Origin: Oscillibacter sp. 1-3
GTDB lineage: Bacteria; Bacillota; Clostridia; Oscillospirales; Oscillospiraceae
Assembly (NCBI RefSeq): GCF_000403435.2
Contig: NZ_KE159707.1
Coordinates: 607,607-671,606, forward strand
Direction of reading: 5' to 3'
DNA length: 64,000 bases
The position numbers and the translations under genes are program-made. This document shows, piece after piece, positions 54,537-62,345 of this stretch (positions are counted from its first letter, which is position 1; the number at the start of each line of letters is the position of its first letter). The notes under the pieces are model-generated. The model was not told the DNA's origin and did not search any database. It saw only the letters and a program-made list of their open reading frames with translations.

Positions 54537-55157
54537 TCAGGCATCTTCCTGATTGAAAAATATCATATCGCCGGTGTTTGCAGCTTCCCTGGATGAAAAT
54601 TTCTCCTGCTCTTCCGGGGACATTAGATCGTACCAATCCATTTTACACGTATTGATGCCGCCGCTTATATAGCCGATGTAGTCCATTACCCCGCTGAAAA
54701 TGAGTCTTTCCTTATCCTTGATTTCGTCTTTTCGGTCGCCTTGTATATATTGATTTATCATTTGTTCGGCGCTTTTAGAGGCGGATTCAATATAATCGAT
54801 GTGTCGGTATGAACGCCGTGCCAGTTCCTGTTCCTGTTTTTGCCACTCCTCTTTGCTGGACGTTTTTGTCAACAGCCAGGAAAAAACAACGCCTGAGAAT
54901 GCAGTGATAATAGCGGAAGAGAACGCCTCCAGCATATTGAATGTCTGGAAAAAGACTGCACATACTGTGATGATCCCAGATAGAACCATTATGGAATATT
55001 CCATGGATATATGAGTTTTTTTGTGTGAAGTCAATTGTCTTTTAACAATTTGAATGCCGATAAAAACTCCAACAGCGGCAGCAGTCAGAGCAATCAACAG
55101 CACCTGCGGCCAAAAATCTGCAAGGGAGCCAGATGTGGCTGTTGTTCCGTTTTCCAT
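54537..55157 (-). CDS. Membrane protein paired with a Panacea-domain gene (toxin candidate)
   Basis: 206 residues from the ATG at 55155-55157, one base after the Panacea stop. Two or three membrane segments lie in the first half (PQVLLIALTAAAVGVFIGI; YSIMVLSGIITVCAVFF; FSSAIITAFSGVVFSWLL). The cytoplasmic half is charged and coiled (SSKEEWQKQEQELARRSYRH) with YIQGDRKDEIKDKERL. No named family recognised. AT-rich like its partner. By position it is the candidate toxin; this is an inference. Confidence 0.78.
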   Translation of the reverse strand: MENGTTATSGSLADFWPQVLLIALTAAAVGVFIGIQIVKRQLTSHKKTHISMEYSIMVLSGIITVCAVFFQTFNMLEAFSSAIITAFSGVVFSWLLTKTSSKEEWQKQEQELARRSYRHIDYIESASKSAEQMINQYIQGDRKDEIKDKERLIFSGVMDYIGYISGGINTCKMDWYDLMSPEEQEKFSSREAANTGDMIFFNQEDA

Positions 55158-55158
55158 C

Positions 55159-55710
55159 TCACTTTCCAATCCTTTTTCCATAGTATTGCCGCATTTGATC
55201 TTCAGGTATAATATTTCTGCAATAATCTGCTTTAGAATAGCCGATCCGTGCATTGCTCCACGGATCTTCCTGGTGAGAAATACTTTCTAGCTGGTCACCT
55301 GTGTAGTGACCATACGTCTGGTAGACGATGTCTAAAAAGGATGCGGTGTTGGGGTTGGATAGATTTGCCGTGATGTCTGCCGGCTGAGAAATAGGGAGCC
55401 AGCCCCAATTACGATATACAGAGTATAGTTCCGGTGATACTGGGCCATGGACCCACGCTTCAAAATAACTTTGGAAGAGGGGATTACCATAGTTTGCCAG
55501 ATGCCATGCCTGAGCATAGTAACACAGTTTTTGCAATTTTTTGTGCGTCATGGCCTCCTTAGACAAGAAATACTTCGCAACTTCAGTAATTTGTTCCACA
55601 GGTTCTTTGCCTCCCCTCTGACCATAAACTGGTGTGACGGATTCTTTGGGTAGCTTTTTTGCTTTTGTGTTCCATTTTAGAAGATTGAAAAGACCGATAA
55701 AAGCCATCAT
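55159..55710 (-). CDS. Panacea-domain (SocA/DUF4065) antitoxin-like protein
   Basis: 183 residues from the ATG at 55708-55710 (AGGA 10 nt away; GTG and ATG alternatives nearby). The domain pattern is AKYFLSKEAMTHKKLQKLCYYAQAWHL, then LFQSYFEAWVHGPVSPELYS (LQKLxYYaqawhLa and AWxhGPVxxxvY are the DUF4065 hallmarks). In the literature this domain neutralises many unrelated toxins encoded next to it. The gene is AT-rich with its own promoter and palindrome. Confidence 0.9.
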   Translation of the reverse strand: MMAFIGLFNLLKWNTKAKKLPKESVTPVYGQRGGKEPVEQITEVAKYFLSKEAMTHKKLQKLCYYAQAWHLANYGNPLFQSYFEAWVHGPVSPELYSVYRNWGWLPISQPADITANLSNPNTASFLDIVYQTYGHYTGDQLESISHQEDPWSNARIGYSKADYCRNIIPEDQMRQYYGKRIGK

Positions 55711-55730
55711 ATACACGTATTCCTACAATT

Positions 55731-55766
55731 ATATTATTCCAAATTTATGCAAAGTGTCAATTGACA
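55731..55766 (-). promoter_or_regulatory. Promoter with palindromic operator for the Panacea pair
   Basis: Minus-strand -35 TTGACA (55755-55760), 18-bp spacer and -10 TAATAT (55731-55736). The -35 lies in a perfect 12-bp palindrome TGTCAATTGACA (55755-55766), a likely site for autoregulation. Confidence 0.7.
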
Positions 55767-55902
55767 ATGTTTATGAATGTAAATATTGTGTTTTATATAA
55801 TATGTGCGAAATAGAAGATATTCTACAGATAAAAAAGGTTCCCGATTAATTCTAAGCAATTGTGGAGAGTTGCAGGATATTATGCAGCTAAAAGCTTAGC
55901 CG

Positions 55903-56230
55903 TGTTTGAAAAATGTCAAAGAGCCCAAGCGACGGATATTTTTCCGCCGCTCCGCGTTGATTTTTCTTGCCAAACATAAAATATGGGGGCGTCAAATCGT
56001 CTTGACCGGAAAAATTTCTCGCCGTTGAGCATTTTATCATTTATAGTCAACACACTTGAAAAGAATCAGAATGATTCTTTTCAATCTGGCGGCAGTATAA
56101 CTGCCGCCAGGGACTGTATAAGCGGTCGTGTGTTTGATTTCATAGGTGATGTGAACAAAGACCCGTTGGTTGAAGATCCGTAAATTGCGGATTTTCAAGT
56201 GCTTTAACTATATCAAACAAGACCTGGTAA
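55903..56230. repeat. Family A element interrupted by a family B element
   Basis: The left part (55903-56041) starts GTGTTTGAAAAATGTCAAAG and runs to GAGCATTTTATCATT. The right part (56213-56230) is TCAAACAAGACCTG. Joined without the insert they give CATTTATCAAAC, the exact end seen in other copies. Confidence 0.8.
56044..56210. mobile_element. Family B MITE-like element with TA target duplication
   Basis: 167 bp with imperfect inverted ends TAGTCAACACACTTGAAAA and TAGTTAAAGCACTTGAAAA (16 of 19 match). TA dinucleotides flank it at 56042-56043 and 56211-56212. Inside are hairpins TTGAAAAGAATCA/TGATTCTTTTCAA and CTGGCGGCAG/CTGCCGCCAG. No transposase; TA duplication is typical of IS630/Tc1-mariner enzymes. 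Confidence 0.8.
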
Positions 56231-56350
56231 ATATAAAATAGCGATGAAATTGTGAAATGTGCAGAAATTGGAGGTATTATTGCCAATATTCAAGAAAGGC
56301 GGTTCCCTTTTGAAAGGGAGCCGCCTTGATGATTTGTAAAAAACAACTAT

Positions 56351-56989
56351 TTATACCTTCACTCTCGCCAGCACCCCCGGCAGGGGAACCGCCAGCACCG
56401 GCAGACACCCATAGATCCCGGGAATCCCCCATCTCATCACGCACCACCACCCCCAGGCCACTCCCAGGTGAAAGCAGACCAGCGTCCCGCCGTAGAATTT
56501 CAGCTTCCGCAGCTGTTCTGCCTCCCGGGTGCAGAGATACTCCGCCGTCCCCTCCGTAAACTGCCGGAGATTGTTGGTGGAGAAGATGGTGGCGCAGTTG
56601 TACCCGGCGGCCTGGGAGAAGGACACCCACTGCACCGCCGTGGCGAAGAACATGGGGTAGAGGGCCAGAATGGGGTCCGTCTCCGCCGGAATCCAAGCCA
56701 GCAGAAGACAGGCGGCAGCGTCCACGGCGATGGATAAAATCTGCGTTTGGCGCCGCCGCCCATACCGCCGCAAGAGCACGGCGAACACGATTCCCGCGAT
56801 GTAGCACGCCGTGCCCCCCAGCCGGACCAGGGCGGAACCCCAGCTCCCGTCCAGTCCGGCGATCACCAGATAGATGAGGTTGGAGGTCTCGGAGGACCCG
56901 AAGGTCCCGCCCCGGGTCAGCAGGGCGTAAACGCCGAAAAAGCCGCCCGCCGCCGCCATGGCGTGGTGCGCCCAGGTCTCCCGTGTCAT
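56351..56989 (-). CDS. YoaK/DUF1275-family membrane protein
   Basis: 212 residues, six predicted spans. GGFFGVYALLTRGGTFGSSE then TSNLIYL, PMFFATAVQWVSFSQAAGYN and CATIFSTNNLRQFTEG match DUF1275, where GNxxxxGxxxxxxG and xxxxTGxL loops occur. Function unknown; possibly a transporter. The start overlaps the aspS stop (ATGA). Confidence 0.85.
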   Translation of the reverse strand: MTRETWAHHAMAAAGGFFGVYALLTRGGTFGSSETSNLIYLVIAGLDGSWGSALVRLGGTACYIAGIVFAVLLRRYGRRRQTQILSIAVDAAACLLLAWIPAETDPILALYPMFFATAVQWVSFSQAAGYNCATIFSTNNLRQFTEGTAEYLCTREAEQLRKLKFYGGTLVCFHLGVAWGWWCVMRWGIPGIYGCLPVLAVPLPGVLARVKV

Positions 56990-58755
56990 TCCTCCGGCTT
57001 TACCAGGGCGATGTGGAGCTCGTCCAGCTGCTTCTGGGTGACCTCGCCTGGGGCGTCCATCATGATGTCTGCGGCGTTCTTGTTCATGGGGAAGGGGATA
57101 ATCTCCCGAATGGAGTCCTCGCCGGCCAGCAGCATTACCATACGGTCCACGCCCGGGGCGATGCCCGCGTGGGGCGGAGCGCCGTAGGTGAAGGCGTTGT
57201 ACATGGCGGGGAATTTGGCCTTCACGTCCTCCTCGCCCAGGCGCACCATCTCGAAGGCCTTGACCATGATCTCCGGGTCGTGGTTCCGCACTGCGCCGGA
57301 GGAGAGCTCCACGCCGTTGCACACCAGGTCATACTGGTCGGCGGTGATGGTCAGGGGATCGATCTCGCCCCGCTCGGCTTTCAGCAGCGACTCCAGCCCG
57401 CCGGAGGGCATAGAGAAGGGGTTGTGGCAGAACTCCAGCTCGCCGCTCTCCTCGCCCACCTCATACATGGGGAAGTCCACAATCCAGCAGAAGGCGTACT
57501 GCTCTTTTTCCATGTGCCCGGGCACGGCGGCGCCCAGGGTCTTCACCAGCACGCCGGCGGTCTTCCGGGCCAGCTCTCCGGCGGACAGGGCCACCAGGGT
57601 GTTGGGCTGGAGCCCCAGGGCGGAGACTACGCTGTCCTTGATGGGCTGGACGAACTTGGCGATGCCGCCCACGATCTCCCCATTCTCGTCCAGGCGGAAC
57701 CAGTAGGGCTTGCCGCCGGAGACGACCTCCACATCCGCAAGGGTCTTGTCGATGAACTTCCTGGTCTCGTGGAACTCGCTGACTGCCACGGCCTTGACCT
57801 TGGTCCCCTCAAAGGGCCCGAAGCCGCAGCCGCCCAGCAGCTCGGTCACATCCTGTACGGTGAGATCGATCCGAAGGTCCGGCTTGTCGGTGCCGTATTT
57901 CTCCATGGCCTCGGCAAAGGGGATGCGCAGGAAGGGGGCGGAGCTGGCCCGGTTGTACTTGCCGTACTTGGCGAAAATCGGAGGCAGCACGTCCTCGATG
58001 ACGGCGAACACGTCCTCCTGGGAGGCGAAGGCCATCTCCATGTCCAGCTGGTAGAACTCTCCCGGCGAGCGGTCGGCCCGGGCGTCCTCGTCCCGGAAGC
58101 AGGGGGCGATCTGGAAATAGCGGTCAAAGCCGGAGGTCATCAGCAGCTGCTTAAACTGCTGAGGGGCCTGGGGCAGGGCGTAGAACTTGCCGGGGTGGTT
58201 CCGGGCGGGGACCAGATAGTCCCGGGCGCCCTCGGGGGAGGAGGCGGTCAAAATGGGCGTGGTGATCTCCAGAAAGCCGTGTTCCGTCATACCCTGCCGC
58301 AGGGCGGAGACCACATTGCACCGCAGGACGATATTCTCTTTCACGGCGGGATTCCGCAGGTCCAGATACCGGTATTTCAGGCGGGCGTTTTCGTCGGCCT
58401 CCCGGCTGCGGTTCACCTGGAAGGGGAGCTCATTGTGCCGGCAGCGGCCCAGGACCTCCACCTTGGCGGGGACCACCTCAATGTCGCCGGTGGGAAGCTT
58501 GGAGTTCTTGCTGTCCCGCTCCCGGACGATGCCCTCCACGGAGATGGTGGATTCCTTGTTGATAGCCTTGAAGGTGTCCACCATGTCCTCGCTCTCGGCC
58601 ACCACCTGGGTGGTGCCGTAGAAGTCGCGGACGACAATAAAAGCAAGATTTGCGCTGACGGCGCGGATGTTCTCCATCCAGCCGGAGATTTTGACCTGTT
58701 TTCCGGCGTTCGCCAGACGGAGCTCGCCGCAGGTGTGGGTTCTGTTTTGCATCAT
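56986..58755 (-). CDS. aspS: Aspartyl-tRNA synthetase
   Basis: 589 residues. N-terminal OB-fold (THTCGELRLANAGKQVKISG). Class II motif 2 is FRDEDARADRSPGEFYQLDM, the bacterial GAD insertion follows, and motif 3 is GIAPGVDRMVMLLAGEDSIR. Bacterial type by length. It may be nondiscriminating (Asp/Asn), which cannot be told from sequence alone. No T-box seen upstream. Confidence 0.96.
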   Translation of the reverse strand: MMQNRTHTCGELRLANAGKQVKISGWMENIRAVSANLAFIVVRDFYGTTQVVAESEDMVDTFKAINKESTISVEGIVRERDSKNSKLPTGDIEVVPAKVEVLGRCRHNELPFQVNRSREADENARLKYRYLDLRNPAVKENIVLRCNVVSALRQGMTEHGFLEITTPILTASSPEGARDYLVPARNHPGKFYALPQAPQQFKQLLMTSGFDRYFQIAPCFRDEDARADRSPGEFYQLDMEMAFASQEDVFAVIEDVLPPIFAKYGKYNRASSAPFLRIPFAEAMEKYGTDKPDLRIDLTVQDVTELLGGCGFGPFEGTKVKAVAVSEFHETRKFIDKTLADVEVVSGGKPYWFRLDENGEIVGGIAKFVQPIKDSVVSALGLQPNTLVALSAGELARKTAGVLVKTLGAAVPGHMEKEQYAFCWIVDFPMYEVGEESGELEFCHNPFSMPSGGLESLLKAERGEIDPLTITADQYDLVCNGVELSSGAVRNHDPEIMVKAFEMVRLGEEDVKAKFPAMYNAFTYGAPPHAGIAPGVDRMVMLLAGEDSIREIIPFPMNKNAADIMMDAPGEVTQKQLDELHIALVKPEE

Positions 58756-58805
58756 AACTATGATTCCTTTCTGTAATGTGAATTATAATTTATACCAAAT
58801 GTTTT

Positions 58806-58926
58806 GGATTGGTGTGGAGGCGGACCGCCTGCGGGCGGACGGGGGATTTCGCGCCTCGGGCGCGGACGGGGGAATCCGGCCTCGGGCCGGAGACGGGGGT
58901 GACCGCCCTTCGGGCGGGGGTGGTTT
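58806..58926. repeat. Family D tandem GC-rich hairpin array
   Basis: Four hairpins in a row: ACCGCCTGCGGGCGG, GCGCCTCGGGCGC, CCGGCCTCGGGCCGG, CCGCCCTTCGGGCGG. They are separated by GACGGGGG spacers and end in TTTTTATTT. Same units as 26653-26736. Confidence 0.8.
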
Positions 58927-58933
58927 TTATTTG

Positions 58934-59268
58934 CCGTGACGGGCGGGGTGGATTTCAGCCATGATGATGGCTGGGCAATGCACCCCCCATTTTCTCTTTT
59001 TCTGCGCGCAGAAAAAGAGAAAACGGGCCGTGCACGGTCCAAAAGAGAAAAAGACGCTGGGGCGGAATTTGACCACAAGTGTCAAATTCGCCCAAGATAC
59101 GGGGGCTGGCCTGAACCAATGCCCATTTGAATTGCCAATCTTCTGCCGGCTGCGTCTGACTCCGTACCGTCCAGAACCGCTCCGCCGCAGTCGGGACTGC
59201 CTCCGAGGTTGTTTTGCATCTTTGACGCAAGGCCCCTTGCGTCTCTTCCCGCGCTTCGCGCCTAGACG
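58934..59268 (-). repeat. Family C long repeat (inverted copy)
   Basis: About 335 bp, reading on the minus strand from GCGCGAAGCGCGGGAAGAG to ATCATGGCTGAAATCCACCC then CCGCCCG. It matches 59657-59990 in opposite orientation almost throughout, including ATTCAAATGGGCAYTGGTTC and CTCTTTTGGACCGTGCACGG. A 111-codon open frame on the plus strand (58961-59296) is partly kept in the other copy, but there is no evidence it is a gene. Confidence 0.85.
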
Positions 59269-59292
59269 GGTGTGCATAGGGAGTTGGTTCGC

Positions 59293-59487
59293 TTAACGCT
59301 TCCGGCAGGTCAGCTCGTCTAGAGTTAGATCATAGAAATCTGCCAGGGCAATCAGGGTGGATAGACAGGGTCTTTGTTGGCCGCGTTCATATGTTTGATA
59401 GGTCCGCCAGTTAATACCCATTTTTAATGCGAGTTCTGTCTGTTTAAGACCTTTCGCTTTTCTGAGCTGTATAAAGATGTTCTGCAA
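59293..59487 (-). CDS. XRE-family helix-turn-helix protein (64 aa)
   Basis: IRLRKAKGLKQ-type start (here FIQLRKAKGLKQTELALKMG), recognition helix INWRTYQTYERGQQRPCLST and end LADFYDLTLDELTCRKR. Single HTH domain. The start is a TTG at 59485-59487 with a poor ribosome site. AT-rich. It lies exactly between two inverted family C repeats. Confidence 0.82.
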   Translation of the reverse strand: MQNIFIQLRKAKGLKQTELALKMGINWRTYQTYERGQQRPCLSTLIALADFYDLTLDELTCRKR

Positions 59488-59553
59488 ATTTCATTGGGCC
59501 CTTGTTTTCCATTGACAGACACGATAATATCTATCAATTACGGGAAGAGAAAG

Positions 59554-59640
59554 ATGGAAGATTACATTGATATTTTCCTAAACAAGTTGGAAGAACATGA
59601 AACTGATTTTCTGGGAGGGAAGTATTTCCTTCAAAAATCC
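59554..59640 (+). pseudogene. 5' remnant of a small gene cut by the family C repeat
   Basis: ATG 59554 with a GGGAAGAGAAAG site gives MEDYIDIFLNKLEEHETDFL then GGKYFLQKS. Beyond this the frame runs into repeat sequence. The start looks like a real AT-rich gene divergent from the XRE gene. The full product is not visible. Confidence 0.4.
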
Positions 59641-59656
59641 CGCACGTGCCCGGACA

Positions 59657-59990
59657 GGCGCGAAGCGCGGGAAGAGAAGCAAGGGGCCTTGCGTCAAAGA
59701 AGCAAAACACCCTCGCAGGCAGTCGCAAATGCGGCAGAGCGCCCCCACAAGGTACGCTGTCAAGCGTACCCGGCAGAAGACCGGCAATTCAAATGGGCAC
59801 TGGTTCAGGCCAGCCCCCGTAACTTGGGCGAATTTGGCCCCTGCGGCCAAATTCGTCCCCAGCGCCTTTTCTCTTTTGGACCGTGCACGGCCCGTTTTCT
59901 CTTTTCGGCGCAACCGAAAAGAGAAAATGGGGGGTGCATTGCCCAGCCATCATCATGGCTGAAATCTCCCCCGCCCGCAAGAGCGGGCAT
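59657..59990 (+). repeat. Family C long repeat (direct copy)
   Basis: Inverted relative to 58934-59268. Starts GCGCGAAGCGCGGGAAGAGA and ends GGCTGAAATCTCCCCCGCCCG. It stops 7 bp before the hisS stop codon. Confidence 0.85.
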
Positions 59991-59996
59991 AGGCCA

Positions 59997-61352
59997 TTAT
60001 CCAAGAATCACCGCCCCGCCTCCGCGGGCATCCAGCCCCGCCTTGATGCGGTAAATCGTGGCGGCAGCCTCCAGCTTCGTCTGCTCCCCGGTGACCATGT
60101 CCTTGCAGGCCACAACGCCCGCGTTGATCTCATCCTCCCCCAGGAAGATGACATAGGGAATCCCCAGCTTGTCCGCGTAGGCGATCTTCTGCTTGAACTT
60201 CTTCTCCTCACAGTGAAGCTGCGTCCGAATCCCATTCTCCCGCAGCTGGGTCGCCAGGGCGATGGCCCCGGACAGATCCTCCGTCATGGGCAGAATCAGC
60301 ACGTCCGCCGGAGCGGTGTTCAGCTCCGGGTTCAGCATCCCCTGCTCTCCCAGCACGTAGAACAGCCGGGTCAGGCCGATGGAGATCCCCGCGCCGGGGA
60401 GCTGGCGGTCCGTGTAGTACTCCGCCAGATTGTCATACCGTCCGCCGGAGCACACGGAGCCGATCTCCGGGTGATCCAGCAGGGTGGTCTCATACACAGT
60501 GCCGGTGTAGTAGTCCAGTCCCCGGGCAATGGTCAGATCCACGGCAAAATTCTCCGCCGGCACGCCGAAGTCCCCCAGGTACCGCACCACGGTGTTCAGC
60601 TCCTCCAGTCCCTGGTCAAAGGTCTGGCTCCGCCCCCGGTACTCCTCCAGGGCGTGCAGGACCTCCTCGCTGCTCCCCTTGATGGAGATGAATTTCATCA
60701 CCTCGCCCACGGCGTCCTGGTCCATGCCCACTTCATCATGGAGCATCAGCCCCACCTTTTCAGGGCCGATCTTGTCCAGCTTGTCCACAATCCGCATAAT
60801 GTCCTCCGCCCGGTGGTGCCAGTGGAGGAGCTCGTAGAAGCCGCCCAGGATCTTTCGGTTGTTCACCCGGATCTGGAACCGCCTCAGCCCCAGGGCGGAG
60901 AAGGTCTTGTAGATGATGGCGGGGATCTCCGCCTCGTTGAGGATGGAGAGCTTTCCGTCGCCGATGATGTCGATGTCCGCCTGGTAGAACTCCCGGAAGC
61001 GCCCCCGCTGGGCCCGCTCCCCCCGGTAGACCTTGCCGATCTGGTACCGGCGGAAGGGGAAGGTGAGGTCGTTGTAATGCAGGGCCACGTATTTTGCCAG
61101 GGGAACCGTCAGGTCAAACCGGAGGCTCAGGTCCGCGTCGCCCTTTTGAAAGCGGTAGATCTGCTTCTCCGTCTCGCCGCCGCCCTTGGCCAGCAGAACC
61201 TCGCTGGACTCGATGACGGGCGTGTCCAAAGGCGTGAAGCCATACAGGGAATAGGTGTGCCGGAGGGTCTCCATAATGCGCTCCAGCTGCTGCTGGGGCC
61301 CGGGGAGAAGCTCCATAAAGCCCGAGAGGGTACGGGGTGTCTGTTTTGCCAT
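59997..61352 (-). CDS. hisS: Histidyl-tRNA synthetase
   Basis: 451 residues, class II. Motif 2 YRGERAQRGRFREFYQADID, histidine-A motif ARGLDYYTGTVYE and motif 3 GAGISIGLTRLFYVL are clear, with the anticodon domain at the C-terminus. It starts MAKQTPRTLSGFMELLPGPQ. Controlled by a T-box leader upstream. Confidence 0.95.
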   Translation of the reverse strand: MAKQTPRTLSGFMELLPGPQQQLERIMETLRHTYSLYGFTPLDTPVIESSEVLLAKGGGETEKQIYRFQKGDADLSLRFDLTVPLAKYVALHYNDLTFPFRRYQIGKVYRGERAQRGRFREFYQADIDIIGDGKLSILNEAEIPAIIYKTFSALGLRRFQIRVNNRKILGGFYELLHWHHRAEDIMRIVDKLDKIGPEKVGLMLHDEVGMDQDAVGEVMKFISIKGSSEEVLHALEEYRGRSQTFDQGLEELNTVVRYLGDFGVPAENFAVDLTIARGLDYYTGTVYETTLLDHPEIGSVCSGGRYDNLAEYYTDRQLPGAGISIGLTRLFYVLGEQGMLNPELNTAPADVLILPMTEDLSGAIALATQLRENGIRTQLHCEEKKFKQKIAYADKLGIPYVIFLGEDEINAGVVACKDMVTGEQTKLEAAATIYRIKAGLDARGGGAVILG

Positions 61353-61551
61353 AGCTGTTCGCTCCTTCTGCGTCGTTAGTGGGGTAAAAGTTTTCGCCCG
61401 CCTTTTTCAAAAGGCGGTGGGGGATCAGGGGGCGGCGCCCCCTGGAAAAACCGCAAGGAAAGACAGCCGCGCGCAGCTGCGGTCCCTGAAAAACCTCAAA
61501 AAGGCGCCGTGAAAAACCCAGGGATCTCACTTTTTGCAGCGGTCCTCATGG
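61353..61551. other. hisS leader segment with GC-rich palindromes
   Basis: No gene. Palindromes CCCGCCTTTTTC/AAAAAGGCGGG-like and CAGGGGGCG/CGCCCCCTG near 61398-61445 lie between the T-box terminator and hisS. They look like another inserted repeat in the transcribed leader. Confidence 0.55.
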
Positions 61552-61790
61552 AAAAGGCGCTCTCGTCCCAAAAAAACATTTTTTGGGACGAGAGCGCCTT
61601 CACGCTTCGTGGTGCCACCCAAATTCAAGGCCTGCGCCTCCTTTGGCCTCCTGGTACGGGGAGGGAGCCGTGGGCGTTTCCGCCCCCGCTCCGCCGCTGT
61701 CCTTCCTCCGGGCCGAACGGGGCGCTTTCAGCGCTGCGCCCCTCTCTGGGGATCGGCTGCCGGTCTACTGCTGCGGCTTCTTCGCGGTGT
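61552..61790 (-). promoter_or_regulatory. Histidine T-box leader
   Basis: Minus strand: Stem I with CAGAGAGGGGCGC, a candidate His specifier CAC (61670-61672) in CGCCCACGGC, the T-box core GGGTGGCACCACG (around 61605-61620), then a very strong terminator GGCGCTCTCGTCCCAAAAAA/TTTTTTGGGACGAGAGCGCC (61556-61598) with TTTT. Specifier position is less certain than the T-box itself. Confidence 0.88.
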
Positions 61791-61913
61791 AGGTGATTGT
61801 ATTCTCTTTTCGAAAAAATGTCAAGACCTGCGTCCCGCCGGCGCGTCTTTCCAGGCTGCGGAGGCCGCAGTGCCCCGGGATGAAAAGCCGGCGGTATCAA
61901 CAGCTCCCTGCGC

Positions 61914-62327
61914 TCAGGCGATGGGCCGGGTGGAGGGGTTGACAATATACCGCCAGTCCAGATCGCCCCGGGCCAGGCCAAGAACCAGCATCTCCGCTGT
62001 GGCGATATTGCTGGCAAAGGGGATGTTGTTCTGGTCGCACAGGCGGGAGATATAGGAGATGTCGCCGGCCATGCTCTCGTTGCTGGGGTCGTTGAAAAAC
62101 AGCACCAGGTCAAACTCGTTGTAGGCGATGCGGGCGCCGATCTGCTGGCTGCCGCCGTGGGCGTAGGTCAAAAAGCAGTGGACGTCCAAGCCGGTGGCGT
62201 CGGCTACCATGTGTCCGGTGGTATTGGTGGCGTAAATGTGGTGTCGGGACAGAATGCCAGCGTAAGCCGTGCAGAATTGGACCATCAGTTCCTTCTTGTT
62301 GTCGTGGGACATCAGCGCAATGTTCAT
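61914..62327 (-). CDS. mgsA: Methylglyoxal synthase
   Basis: 137 residues. MNIALMSHDNKKELMVQFC, the ATNTTG phosphate loop, AHGGSQQIGARIAYNEFDLV and FFNDP are the hallmark motifs, with the catalytic Asp in NDP region and Asp/His nearby. It converts DHAP to methylglyoxal and phosphate, bypassing lower glycolysis. It follows the MinD-like gene by 18 nt. Confidence 0.95.
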   Translation of the reverse strand: MNIALMSHDNKKELMVQFCTAYAGILSRHHIYATNTTGHMVADATGLDVHCFLTYAHGGSQQIGARIAYNEFDLVLFFNDPSNESMAGDISYISRLCDQNNIPFASNIATAEMLVLGLARGDLDWRYIVNPSTRPIA

Positions 62328-62345
62328 CTGTCTGGCTCCTTTCGT

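Larger units (their letters stand above)
55767..56350. other. Repeat-filled gap next to the Panacea pair
   Basis: No gene. It contains AT-rich sequence (55767-55902), the interrupted family A element (55903-56230) with family B inside, and a hairpin AAAGGCGGTTCCC/GGGAGCCGCCTT at about 56293-56325 that probably terminates the leftward DUF1275 gene. Confidence 0.7.

Noticed and set aside
58961..59296. 111-codon open frame in a family C repeat
   Set aside because: It is partly kept in the inverted copy, but simply because the DNA is repeated; no ribosome site and the frame breaks in the other copies.
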